A DNA stretch of 64,000 bases, taken from positions 411,540-475,539 of the forward strand of contig NW_006763290.1 of the NCBI RefSeq assembly GCF_000218685.1, written 5' to 3'. The notes beneath the pieces were generated by a model. The model had not been told where the DNA came from. It saw only the letters and a program-made list of their open reading frames with translations, and made no database searches. Both the position numbers and the translations under genes were made by a program. This stretch comes from Serpula lacrymans var. lacrymans S7.9. Its lineage: Eukaryota; Basidiomycota; Agaricomycetes; Boletales; Serpulaceae. This document shows positions 1-10,743 of the stretch, in pieces (position 1 is the first letter of the stretch; each line of letters opens with the position of its first letter).

Positions 1-11
1 ATACCAAACTC

Positions 12-2982
12 ATGGCTTTCGCTCTTCTCCAATCTCTCCCATGCACTCCTGAATGGCAAATATTTCAGTCATTGGTAATCAACACAATTGAAGAAAATAA
101 ACTTACCTTTGATGCAGTTGAGATCCGGGTTACTGCAGAAGTTGCACGACAGTCAGGAAAGGCCCCTGGAGGTTCCAAATCAGCACTCAAATCCGAGGAG
201 AAGTGGTGTGACTTCCACAAAGCTAAATCACACAACACCTCGGAGTGTCAAACACTTCAGTCAGCTGGAAAAGGTCAAAGGAAGAAGGGAAAGGAAAGAC
301 ACAAGGATAAAAGAAAAGAGAAGGAAAAGGCAAATACGGCGGAGCAATCATCTGGATCTGACTCCGAGGAGGAACAGAGTCATATTGCATTGGAACATGT
401 ACATATTTCCAATAAGACCAAAACAACAATCATCATTGACTCATTTGGGAGAAGAAAACTTCACTCCACTGTACACAGAATTCCTCCGGAGCGATGGGGG
501 AGGAGAATATACTGGCAATCCATTCAAAAATCAACTCCAAGGAGATGGTGTCATCCAAGAAACTACAGCTGCAGATACTCTGGAACTAAATGGCATTGCA
601 AAACGCATGAATCAGACATTGGCTACATTAGCAACCACTATGCTCCATGATTCCAAGCTCCCAAAGTCATTCTGGGTAGGTGCCATGCAAACAGCTGCAT
701 ATATCACAGCACGCAGCCCAGCCTTGGGACTCCATGGAAAGACCCCATATGAAATACTGTTTAAAAGGAGAGTTGATCCAACTTTGTTTCGCCCTTTCCG
801 ATGCCAAGCATATGCATTGATTCCGAAAGACAAAAGGCAAGGGAAGTTTTACTCCAAGGGGCGCAATGCCATAATGATTGGCTACACACTGGCCATCTTC
901 AGAACGGAAACCCAAAGTATAGTCACAGTCAGTGGAAGGACAGCCCCTCAACATACAGCCAGCTGATGTGGAAAAAGTCCGAATACAGCTCGACAGCCTG
1001 TCCATTGGATCAGCTTCTGGAAGGCATACAACACCTCCAAGGAGTCATCCAACACCTCCGAGGAGTGATTCAACACCTTCAGGAGTGAGTGGGGCAACAA
1101 ATACACAAATGTGTCTACTCCCTGGAGTACCTGCATAAGTTCCTAAAAGAGCAGTCATGCCTGCTGAAGTCCTAGGAGTACGCAGAAGCAATCTCCAGAC
1201 TTGTCCTGCAGATAAAAATTGAGATTATCAAAGGACTCTAGATGAGGAACAGCCTTGAAAAGAGCAGCATGATAACTCCATGGAGAAACCTAACACTCCT
1301 GAGGTACATGAAAAAACATCTGATACAGAGGAGACATTCTTTGCTGGAATAGCAAGTACTGGTCCATTTAACACAGACCTTCTAAGGACACTAAAGGAAG
1401 CCTTATCACGTCCGGATGGAGAATTATGGAAGTCTGCCTTGGAGGAGGAACTCCTAAGTCTCAATACTAATGCAGTATATGACACTGTTCCACTTTTGAA
1501 GGGAGTGAAACCCATCACATCAAAACCTGTGTTCCAGATCAAGTTTGATCAAAACGGAAACATTGAGAGATACAAACTCCGGATTGTTGCATAAGGTTTT
1601 ACTCAAAGGGAGGGGATTGATTACCAGGAAGTTTTTGCTCTGGTTGCAAACTTAGAGTCAATCTGAATTATTCTAGCCCTGACAGCAAAGTACAACCTAG
1701 AACTTGATCAAATGGACACATCCACAGCTTATCTCAATGGAGAACTTGAAGAAGAACTGTACATGCTTCCTCCAGGGGGTGTTCCTATCCAACCTGGATA
1801 CTGCTGGAGGTTGAAGAAATCCATCTACGGATGATTAAAACAAGCTGGTTGTACATGGAACAAAACCTTTGATCACAAGCTCCAGGAGCTTGGTTTCACA
1901 AGACTAAATGCAGAAACATGTCTCTATGTATTCCGGGACAACAAACAAATATGCTTTGTTGTTGTCTATGTAGATGACTCCTCCTAGGAGCTTCATCCAG
2001 AAAGTTCATGGATATCACAAAAGCCAAACTTGAATCCATATTCAAAGTGCGGGATCTTGGAGAAGCAAAATACATCCTCAGAATAGAGATCCAACGTGAT
2101 CGTTCAAACAAAACAATCTCCCTATTGGAACACCAATACATTGACATAGTCCTGGAGCGTACTGGAATGAAGAACTGCAAACCAACATGGACACCAATGG
2201 CCCATGGATCAAAACTCCTTGCAAATGCTCCAGGGGAAGATATTGTGCAACACGAGATGCATATTGAAGGGCGTCAAGTGTCATACCTCTCAATTGTAGG
2301 CTCCCTGATGTATGCCATGCTTGGAACCCGCCCAGACATTGCCTACATTGTTGGAATACTAAGCAGACATAGCTCAGCTCCAAGGAACCATCACTGGGAA
2401 GCTGCAAAATGTGTCCTCAGATATCTGAAAGCAACCAGGGACATGGAACTACGATATGATGGCACAGATGTCTCCATGGACATGGATTTCTATGGATACT
2501 CGGATGCAGATTGGTCTGGAGACCCAGATACGTCTTGATCAACATCTGGCTTTGTTTTTATCACCATCCAAGGAGCAATATCCTGGACAAGCAAAAAACA
2601 AAGCATGGTAGCTTTATCCTCCACAGAGTCAGAGTACATTGGATTGAGCAATGCTGGACAACACCTTGCATGGCTTGGGATATTTTTTGAAGAAATCAGA
2701 CATGCTCAAAATGGACCTACAACATTGCACTGTGACAATCAAGCAGCTATTATTCTTACACAAGATCCACAGTTCCGTGCTTGCACAAAACATATTCAAC
2801 GGAAATATCATTTTATTCAAGATGACTTAGTATCAAAGGGAGAGGCAGTAATCAGATATATTCCTACAGGAGATATGGTTGCTGGCATTCTCACTAAACC
2901 CTTCACTCACAAAAAACACTGGAAATTCTCTAAAGCTATGGGACTATGGTTGCACTCGAGTGGGAGTGACAAAACCGGATAA
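12..2982 (+). pseudogene. copia gag-pol polyprotein remnant
   Basis: The remnant carries, in order: the gag C-terminus with a CCHC-like knuckle (C-D-F-H...H-N-T-S-E-C), the first residues of the protease site, part of the integrase core (DGGGEYTGN, GIAKRMNQTLA), the copia RT (STAYLNGELEEELYMLPPGG), and RNase H (YSDADWSGD, STESEYIG, LHCDNQAA, GDMVAGILTKP). It cannot encode a working polyprotein. Besides the three deletions there is an in-frame TAA at about 1592, a TGA near 1830, a 1-bp loss near 1979 inside the YVDD catalytic codons, and a TGA at 2536 where copy 2 has an Arg CGA codon, a CpG to TpG change. At the end of gag, copy 1 keeps a Gln codon where copy 2 has TAG. Confidence 0.9.
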
Positions 2983-3202
2983 ACCATGGTCTCTGCCAAA
3001 GCAGCCATTGTTCTCCATGGAGCATAGCCACCACTCCATGGAGTCACCATTGTTCTCCTAGGAGCACAATTGTACTCCTAAGAGTCATTATACTGTAGCG
3101 AGTAGCACCTCCGACTATAAGTAGTAGGGGGTTTAGTATAGGAATACCTCAGTTGTTTCTATAGCCTCTCGGGCAGCGGCTGAGTTTCACTTAGATTTAT
3201 TA
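2967..3202 (+). repeat. copia 3' LTR (copy 1)
   Basis: It begins TGACAAAACCGG and ends TTTATTA, like the copy 2 LTRs. Its length is 236 bp against 215 bp for the copy 2 5' LTR. The 21-bp difference is extra sequence near 3065-3085 beside the ctcctaggag motif, and looks like a local duplication. It lacks the 52-nt intron-like insert of the copy 2 3' LTR. A purine tract (gagtgggag) precedes it. Confidence 0.88.
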
Positions 3203-4100
3203 TTTGTATTATAGATAGACTTCATTGACACAAGGCAGCAAAGGCAAGGGTGCAATCTTTTGTCTCAAGTGGTGGCCAACAGAACCCTGAGCAAGATATT
3301 TAAGTATGGAGGATAGACTCAACAAAAGATCCCATCTATACATTTAATAAATATGCCATTTTTGTAAGCTTCTATAAATTGGCATGAAAAAGAATATCCC
3401 AGACGCCTTACAATAGCTCACACTGACAATGCACAAAGAGCTTATTCCACAAAGTCTTCAAAATATTCCCAAGTTTGCTAGTGAAGAATCTCTGGATAGT
3501 GTCAGGAAGCTAGTTTTATAGTCAACAAAGGTATTTTCTGAAGGATAACAGCCGCATTTACTGAAAAAATGTACACCACATGATGGCATGCACTGGAGTT
3601 GGGCTGCGCACAAATACACTTTGAAAGGTTGCCAAAGTACATATAACATGTTCCAAGGTACAACCTGGTTCTGGTTGTTGCTACTGTAGATTGTGATGAG
3701 CCTCAATCCAAGCATTCAACATGTAAATTTTGTCATATATGCACTGTTCAGAGTTATTGGTTTTCCATAATCTCTTGATAGGCTTAAATATGAAAACCCA
3801 TTGCGGACGGATGATTGAAAGTGGACTTCATTATACTTGTTAGTGAGCGATGACAAAAGCTGGAAACTGTAAACCATTTATTCAATGTGTCTTTATCCTA
3901 AGTGGGCATTTCTATGCTGATATTGGATTCTTTCCACCCATCAGTAGATGAATTAGATATGTTTGATGCAGTCAAATCCAACAGCTTGTTACCCTGTCTA
4001 CTATTAAAACCTAGGAGATCCTTGGAGTGAAAGTCTGGGGCAGTCAATGCCTCACTTATAAGGCAATTCACTTCGCGCTTGGACTTGTGTTTGCTCCCAG
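3203..4100. other. no gene recognised
   Basis: I see no supported gene, RNA or structured repeat in this 0.9-kb stretch. Short open frames (for example 3458-3715, minus strand) have no recognisable motif and no sign of splicing. Confidence 0.5.
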
Positions 4101-4496
4101 TGTAACAACCAAGAGTTTGTATACTCTGGCGCGCAACTCAGACAAGCAGTAGTGAAGTGAGTGGGAGTGTTTCTCCCTTAAGATAGGACCAAGTTAGTTG
4201 TGGGTAAACAACAGGAGGACTCGCTAAGGAGTCTCCTTGATCTATTGGGGTTTATATACATCACAGACTATTTCTACATGTGTACTATACAGTTGATGAA
4301 GGCAGTGGCTGATGATGTCATAGGGCATAGCCTGTGTGAGAGACTTGTAGCTAAGAATAAAGAAAAGCAGTGCAGCGTGAGAAAGTGGATTTTGAACAAA
4401 AAATAGAAAGTGCCGCATGGCACAGTGTGTGAAAACCACAAAATAAAGTTAAAGTAGAGAATGAAATTTAAAGGTCCAAAAAAGTGTATTGTAACA
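4101..4496 (-). repeat. solo LTR of the gypsy family
   Basis: A 396-bp LTR in reverse orientation, beginning TGTAACAACCAAGAG and ending TATTGTAACA. It is homologous throughout to the LTRs of the gypsy element at 35780-41485. It is flanked by a perfect 5-bp duplication CCCAG (4096-4100 and 4497-4501). With no internal region beside it, it is a product of LTR-LTR recombination. Confidence 0.93.
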
Positions 4497-4689
4497 CCCA
4501 GAATGCATCCAATTTATTGGGCGCCACATGGATATATTTTCATAAGGCCACATAGGGGGAAGGATCTGATCTTGAAAAAATGTGTGCACTGATAATTGTG
4601 ACTCTTGAGTTCCTTATTTACAACTGCGCAGATCATATTGAGAAACATATTTGTCTGGATCATACAATGGGTGATACTTGTACTCTCGT

Positions 4690-5500
4690 AGAGGGCTAAA
4701 ATAATTGGTGATGGTTCAAAGTGCTATACCAAGCTTCAGAATGACCTTACAAATAGTGCGAATACCTGTCAAATCCAATGTGTGAATGGGAATGGAGGCC
4801 TGGGGCATGTTGTTATTAAATCTCTGAGGTATGTGTGCCATTTGGGGAGTGGTTACAGATGACAATGAGGCGGAAGGTGTTGCCACCACTTTTGCTGTAT
4901 CTCGAGTGGTAACCATGAGCTAAACTTAAAAGTGGGATTGTCAGTACTGAAGTGAGCAAGAACAAACCTTGTTGTACCAGTTGCATTAATAAACCATGGC
5001 TATTGTGTGTCAAAATTTGGAGATAATGTTGGGGGAGAGATTGACTGTCCTAGTCCAGATGTATAGGCTCATCTAAATCCATCATCTGTCCCTGCCCTAG
5101 AACCATACTGCCACCCTTGCCAAATGAGTGACATTGATCTCCCATGATGATTTGAATGAAACAAGACACAAAAATGAATGATATATAGTACATACTTGAG
5201 TTGAACTTAAAGACAAGCTCCCTTCCTGACCAGCAAGCCCTGGAGACAATTTCTTCTGAGCCAAATTTCTCTTGGTGTTGTATCTGTTGGCACTGTCTTT
5301 GGCCCATTCTTGTTGATTATGTAGTGTAATTGCTTGCTCACGGCAATACACATTGCAACTAGACCGGTGATGACTTAAACCACGTTGAGTAGCAAAGAAG
5401 CGCTTGCAAGAACCACCACATATGACTGTCATCAGTACAAGGACAATTGATAGAAAGGAAATGATGTTTCTTAACCCTTTCCTGGGCACCTGGCTCATAT
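4690..5500 (-). pseudogene. zinc-finger N-terminal relic, possibly Plavaka-like
   Basis: The minus-strand ORF at 5097-5498 contains CKRFFATQRGLSHHRSSC followed by NQQEWAKDSANRYNTKRNLAQKK. This resembles the single Cys/His finger with an RGLS..H...C core seen at the N-terminus of fungal Plavaka-type transposon proteins. The Plavaka ORF at 62905 starts with a comparable CPACHKKLKTPQGLISHL. Downstream come a MDLDEP-like acidic stretch (about 5055-5080) and a proline-rich IPQRF segment (4716-4916), also typical of that region. Stops and indels separate the pieces, and I find no catalytic core. Family assignment is tentative. Confidence 0.4.
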
Positions 5501-5519
5501 CTGAAGGTCTGGAAGAACT

Positions 5520-6635
5520 AAATGCTGAGTTGGCAAACCAAAATCTATACGCTTAATAGGATGTCATGTCAATTAAATGTAAGTGTAAGCCGTGGGATAC
5601 TTAGCTTTTCACGGAAAGTGTTCCCAGACTTGGAATCTTATATAAACTTTTGGCTCTTGAAATATCAACAACCCAAATTTTGACCTGTCAAGTCATTAGC
5701 AAAAGCACATCATAGTTGCTTCAACCATGCTACCCACTTGCCTGATTTTGCTGCTATCAATTCGGTAATTTCCCAGTTTTCCAAACTGTTGGTTCCAAGT
5801 AATTGTACAACACTGAAACTTTCCAACTTGTTAAAACTTATATATGCTATGGTATTATCCTTGCAAGTTACATACATGATATTAGAACTTACTAACAATT
5901 CACATTGCCATTCAGCTGGAGTGTGGTGACCCCTCTACTGCCGTGTATTATTATTGGGATATTACACAAGCATGCGAGATTGCATGAGCCATTGTAGATA
6001 CTGTGAGTGTCAAGGAAAAGAAACTGCAAAATGGGAAAGAGGCATTGTAGCTTATGGAGGGGCAGTTTAAAGAGATTCAAGTGAGGCAGAAGAGGCACAA
6101 TATTACAATGTTGTCAATAAAATGTCTGCCATGCAACATTTGAATTGGCTCACTTAATTCAGTTTCATCTGGGTTGTGATTTTATTTGCCATGTATTTCC
6201 CCACTCACACAATAAAGGAGGTTCAGGACAGGGTAGCTTGCTTTTTAAAGCAGGAGCAGCATAACCTTTCTCTTTTGTATCAATTATTAGCCCCCCAACC
6301 ACTGACAGCATCAACAAGTAGTCATCCATATAACACTGAGCGGCTACCAATGTCTGTGCAAAGCTTGTCACCACTGGGAAAAGGAGGCCAATGTTAAGAT
6401 GGAAAATTGACATATCAGGTACATAAAGACTAAGGATGTAGCAACCCCCAGTAGCCCTCTCAACAGGGATTTTTTTGTTGGGGTGCACATCCCATATCCA
6501 CCTTGGGTTGTTTTCTTCACTAACATTTGCGGTGGCATTCTGAGAGACCATGGCCTTCTCAAAAATGTGTTGGATATATTTTGTGGGTTCTTCATGAACA
6601 GCAGACAGGTTGGCACTATGACTGAATGTATTCTT
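5520..6635. other. no recognised gene; degenerate ORF on minus strand
   Basis: The longest frame (6165-6638, minus) is 157 codons. It has no motif I can assign and no obvious splice structure. Codon use and CpG scarcity resemble the surrounding relics rather than the two host genes. Confidence 0.35.
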
Positions 6636-7436
6636 CATCAGGAAAAACTCTTTTGCTATATAGTGCTATGTAGCCACCACCTATATATATAAATGCATTC
6701 ATAGAAACTATAGTACTATCAGCGCAATCATAGCTCTTATAGCTTTTATAGCATAGTAGTAGGCAAAATTTTGACCAAGGTGAGAAGTATCTATATTTCC
6801 TCAAATTCTGGATTAATCTAGTAAATTTGTTCAACAATAGAAAGAGGCCAGAAGTGTTTGGAGTCAAGTATATTAATATAGGCAAGGTACTATAAAGTGT
6901 TCTTATAGCCTATGACAGCCCACATAGCTCCTATAGCTGTAAAGGTCATAGTTATAATATAGTTCAAGCTGCTTAAAAGGGCTCATAAATCATAAAGCAT
7001 TAATCAATTATATAGTCTGTATTAGTGAAATAGTGGTGTGTATGTTTGATATTTATAAAAATAAGAATAATGATTTATCCAAATATAAGTGGTGACCATG
7101 AGTAAAAAAATAATCTAAGTCCACAAAAGGTCAATATATAACACCTGTATAATACATTTTATAAGCTCTCATGGTGTAGTGGATAAATGTGATGTGTGGC
7201 TATAGGTTTCTTAGTCACCTAAAAGCTAACTAGCAGGTTGAGAGTTCAAATCCTGTCTGCATTAATTTTTTTTTATCAGCCACACAATATTTTCCAACAT
7301 CTATAAGAATATTTATAGAGCTATATGAGGCCCTATAGATGGCAGAGGTTTTATAGCAGGTTTGACCACTATAGCAGCTTTATGAGCACTTATAGTGCTA
7401 TAGAGCTCTATATAGCTACCCCCATTTTTCCTGATG
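6636..7436. mobile_element. small TIR element, CATCAGGAAAAA family
   Basis: The left end reads catcaggaaaaactc followed by a gctatatag motif. The right end is the inverted form, ...ctatatagct..tttttcctgatg. The 801-bp interior is AT-rich and packed with TATAGC/GCTATA repeats, with no coding capacity. The same CATC(A/G)GGAAAAA terminus recurs at 10744, 24495 and 29948 (+) and at 46183 (-), so it is a dispersed family. I could not fix a TSD. A tRNA-like sequence lies inside. Confidence 0.6.
7165..7275 (+). other. tRNA-like sequence with pol III boxes and T-run
   Basis: It contains an A-box-like TGGTGTAGTGG (7172-7182) and a B-box-like GAGTTCAAATCCT (7242-7254) about 60 bp apart. A run of nine T (7266-7274) could terminate pol III. 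The arms do not fold into a regular cloverleaf: the T-stem is reduced to CAGG/CCTG with a large loop and the acceptor ends do not pair. This suggests a tRNA-derived SINE head or old tRNA pseudogene inside the TIR element, not a working tRNA. Confidence 0.45.
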
Positions 7437-7439
7437 TTA

Positions 7440-8480
7440 CTTCTCAGCCAAAAAAAAGCTATAGCCCTCCCACCAAGCCTTGTTAGTTTGATGTACTTCC
7501 TCTTGTTTGGACACAAGGACATTAAGGCACCCCATCCTATGGGAGACTGATGAGCATCTAATTGTCATCAGGATTGACAATATCTTGTTTTGAGTCCATC
7601 GATCTATGCTTGTCAAAAGGTTAGAGTACTTTGCAAGATTGTTTTATGATGAAGAGTCACACATCACCATTAATGGTTCAAGTTGTTCAGGCTATGGCTG
7701 AGAGGAACATATCAGTGATCAAGGGAACATCACCAACATATGGGATGGGAAAGTTGCCACAATTCAAAGAATATATTACATCCTCAATGCATCAATTGAA
7801 GACTTTGTGCAGCTTTTAATAGCAGAAAGGAAAAGCATGTGAGTATTGATCAAGTGATGAATCACTTCAGGTGCTGATGTGACACACCAGCCAGTACAGT
7901 GTCTATCCTCCATTGACGGATGTAGCTGCTGCAATAATACAAACCTCTGTGTGATGAATGAAGAATGCCTTCCATGGGCATGTGAGATGGTCAACTTGGG
8001 GAGAAACTTGAATGTACGCCGGGTCCTCAAGAGGGCATTATTTGCGGATAGATGGATTAGGCCTTCTTTGTCCTAGCTGCCTGGATTCTGATGCTGTAGC
8101 TAAGCTGCGTGTGGCAGGCATAGCAATGTTGATTGATGCTAGGGAAAAAAATTACTTCAAAATGGCTCAAACAAGTCTTCAAAGCAAGCAACTACTCAGT
8201 ATGTCCATGTGAGCAAGCCCCATCACACAAAGACAAGAACACTTCACAATGCTATACTGTCAAAGACAGGACTGTTGGAGTGATGTACAATATGGCAAGT
8301 TCTGGTTTGTTATGGTATTACTTGATGGATCTGATATGCAGACTACAAACACTCATCAATGCAGAATGGGTAACAGAGAAATATTGCATTATTTGTGCAG
8401 CGAGGAACCAATGCCAGTGGACCCTGATTAGAGAACAAATTTGGGAGAATCTTGACTTGGATTTCCACCTTCTATAATAC
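7440..8480 (+). other. unrecognised degenerate ORFs
   Basis: Short open frames (for example 7879-8076, 8012-8212 and 8133-8477) overlap in different frames, as in an old pseudogene with several frameshifts. I recognise no domain. No host-like splice structure could be traced. Confidence 0.3.
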
Positions 8481-8906
8481 TATAGTAATTCAAATTTTGC
8501 TCATAATATAGATGACACTCTTACCATTTTAACTTTGACACTGTCACAAGGACTTCAAGGCTAGTATTAGCAGAGGATAGGGAATAATAGACAAGTAAAT
8601 AATTAGAGTGGTAAACAAAGTATTAAGATCCTTAGGAGAGAGCGACTGGAAAGCAAAGGTATGTCTGAGACACAATGTACTATGAAAATGATTGCCATGC
8701 TGTAGCAAAAAAATAGAACACACCAAGCATAACTGACTTTTGTTATACCCAAAATTGATGAAAAAGCCAGCCCATATAGTTATAAATGCATGTCTTAGAT
8801 GGGGCATTATTACCTGATAATATTACTATATAGATAGGGCCAGTGGAGTCCAGCGGAGTGTGTCAGCCGGGCCATGTTAGATGTGATATTATTGTGCCCA
8901 TTATCA

Positions 8907-9008
8907 ACGACCCGGCTGGTTGAGAGGACACTCATCTTAGACAACACGGCTGGGTCACAGAGTGCTCGTTCAAGACAACCCAGCTGGATCAGAGTCTGCT
9001 CATCAAAG
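8907..9008. repeat. 34-bp tandem repeat, three copies
   Basis: Three consecutive 34-bp units (8907-8940, 8941-8974, 8975-9008). Each starts ac(g/a)ac(c/a)c(g/a)gctgg and ends tc(a/g)t(c/t)(t/a)(t/a)ag. They differ at several positions, so the duplication is old. The segment is richer in G and C than its surroundings. Confidence 0.7.
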
Positions 9009-9145
9009 GCCTGTCTGTCATCTTTTTAAGCATTGTTTTCTATTTGAAGTTGGATATGCAAATATTTCATAACTTACATTATAGATTCATGGACATGTTT
9101 AGACAACATGTTTCTGGAATGCTGTATTATATAATGTACTTGTTC

Positions 9146-9480
9146 AATTGAGAACTTCTGGGAAGTGTCTAGCCACTTGCTGAGAGCTAACAGGGACAGA
9201 ACTAGATTCCAGTATGAGTAACTATATTATCAGAGAGTACAGAATGTGTACAGTACCTAGATTCCAGTATGAGTAACTAAAGAATAGGAATACTGGACTC
9301 TGCAATATTAGTCCAAAGTTTTGTAAACAAAGGTAAACAAATCAGCCACAAAGGCGAAATTATAGAATGCTCAGTGAATACTGAACAATAGAGCAAAAAG
9401 AATAAAGAGGGAAGTGATTTAGAAAGAAGGGAAAATAGATAGCACAACTAGGTGCAGAATCACCAAAACTAACAGACAGA
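9146..9480 (+). repeat. left arm of a ~330-bp inverted repeat
   Basis: This segment is homologous in inverse orientation to 12765-13104. Shared blocks in order: ttgagaac; ggaagtgt(c/t)tagccacttgctgagag; a doubled motif around tgagtaact; tttgtaaacaaaggtaaac; ccacaaaggcgaaat; and ggtgcagaatcaccaaaac. The two arms enclose a segment with two DUF6532-like genes. Confidence 0.7.
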
Positions 9481-9503
9481 ACTATTATAAATGTGATTAG
9501 AAC

Positions 9504-10738
9504 TCACCTAGCTTTGTACATATTCTGTGAAAAATCTTGTATGCTCTTACCACCACTATTATAGGCTCTGAGAGCACACTCAACCTAGTGGATAAGTAAG
9601 TAAATATTCAAGAGTAGGAAGAAGAAGTTATATCACAGAGGCAACCAGTGCGAGTAAAGGCAGAAGAATACCTTTGAAAGTATGTGCATACTTAACCCCT
9701 TCACATTTTCTTCCAAACCATTAATTCCTTATGAGGTCCTTGAAAATAGGGTTTGAGAACAGTCTTTGCTTGTTATAGGTTCTTCCCTGATACCCATAAG
9801 TTGTAATACAATGAAAAAAAAAAGTAGCTCTCACTTTGCTATCAAGGTCCCCATCAATAAACGCACATGTATCAATCAATCACTGAACAGCAAGTTTGAT
9901 TTCTTCAGGAGACATATCCCCTGGGTTACCATATGCACTATTGATCATGAGTCTGGCCTTGGCTACAACCTCTCCCCATATTTGGGGCCCAGCAGACCAT
10001 ACCTAAAAATTCAAGCAAGAGTTAAAACTAAATCACAGCAATGAAAGAATACACTCACATAATCCATCATAAAGATTTTAAATGCTTTATTGACTTCAAC
10101 CTCCCTTAATTTGGATTCAAAGCTGTTGCTAATCTTGGAGCTTTCGGTGACTATTTGCCATGAGATGTCAGAGTGTATATTAGAAGCAGGGAATCCTTCA
10201 TTTATTGCAATATGAAGACACATTTGAGTATGGGCTTCTATAGCTAGCTGTGCCAAAAAAGGAGGGAAAAGAGCTAGTGTAAGTTTGCACTTCCTAGTCA
10301 TAGCAGAAGATAAAGATACACTAGCTATTGCTGTGCTTGATGTGTGACTGGAAGGTTGAATAGAAGGAGCTGCAGATGGCAAGCAAGATGTTGTGCTAGT
10401 GCTTTCACCAATATTACCAGCTTGTTGGGCATCCTATATACATATGAAGATATTAACCTTTATTGAGAGTAGATAAATATACTCACTTTTCTGCCTTGCA
10501 TTATTGCCATCCTCCTCCTCTATACTCGTTATATAACAGAAAACTTTGATATACAAGATAAATGAATTGCACCTTCTTGTTCACTATCCCCTCTAACAGT
10601 GTTCCTAAGCTCTTCTGTATCTGTATTGTCATCCCCACCCCCACCCTCACCCCCACCTATAGGCCTCCAGGATCTAGGTTGAGTTGAAGGTGGAGTCTGG
10701 ACCATGTTACTATCATTTTCTTCATCCTGGTCATCCAC
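9504..10738 (-). pseudogene. DUF6532-like gene 1 (degenerate)
   Basis: A multi-exon minus-strand gene. The 5' part (10529-10738) encodes an acidic, low-complexity stretch (MDDQDEEND...GGGEGGGGDD). The next exon (about 10070-10382) has LAIEAHTQMCLHIAINEGFP. After an intron comes WSAGPQIWGEVVAKARLMI...YG (about 9890-10005), then FKDLIRN.WFGRK..EGVKYAHTFKGI, LPLLALVASV and VECALRAYNSGGKSIQDFSQNMYKAR, ending TGA at 9504-9506. The pattern (alpha-helical GFP segment, xxxRGEVxxKAR, xxIxxxxWF...F, LPxxALV) fits the basidiomycete DUF6532 family, whose function is unknown. In-frame stops (after KLAVQ and after LIRN) indicate a pseudogene. Confidence 0.55.
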
Positions 10739-10743
10739 TACCT

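Larger units (their letters stand above)
1..3202 (+). mobile_element. Ty1/copia retrotransposon, copy 1 (3' part, decayed)
   Basis: This is the same family as the element at 30129-35303; the two align from the gag region (position 12 here, about 30870 there) through the 3' LTR. The 5' LTR lies outside the window. Relative to copy 2, three internal blocks are missing: about 45 bp in gag, about 764 bp from protease into integrase (junction near 443), and about 406 bp after integrase (junction near 890). Each break has 4-5 bp of junction microhomology. Many nonsense changes and indels are present. The family is certain; the missing left end is a window effect. Confidence 0.93.

Noticed and set aside
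380..910. Blocks missing in copia copy 1 as spliced introns
   Set aside because: The junctions lack GT-AG and instead show short direct repeats.
3458..3715. 85-codon minus-strand ORF
   Set aside because: No motif, no splice context, and located in a decayed flank.
8907..9008. CRISPR-like array
   Set aside because: The genome is eukaryotic, and the units are contiguous without unique spacers.
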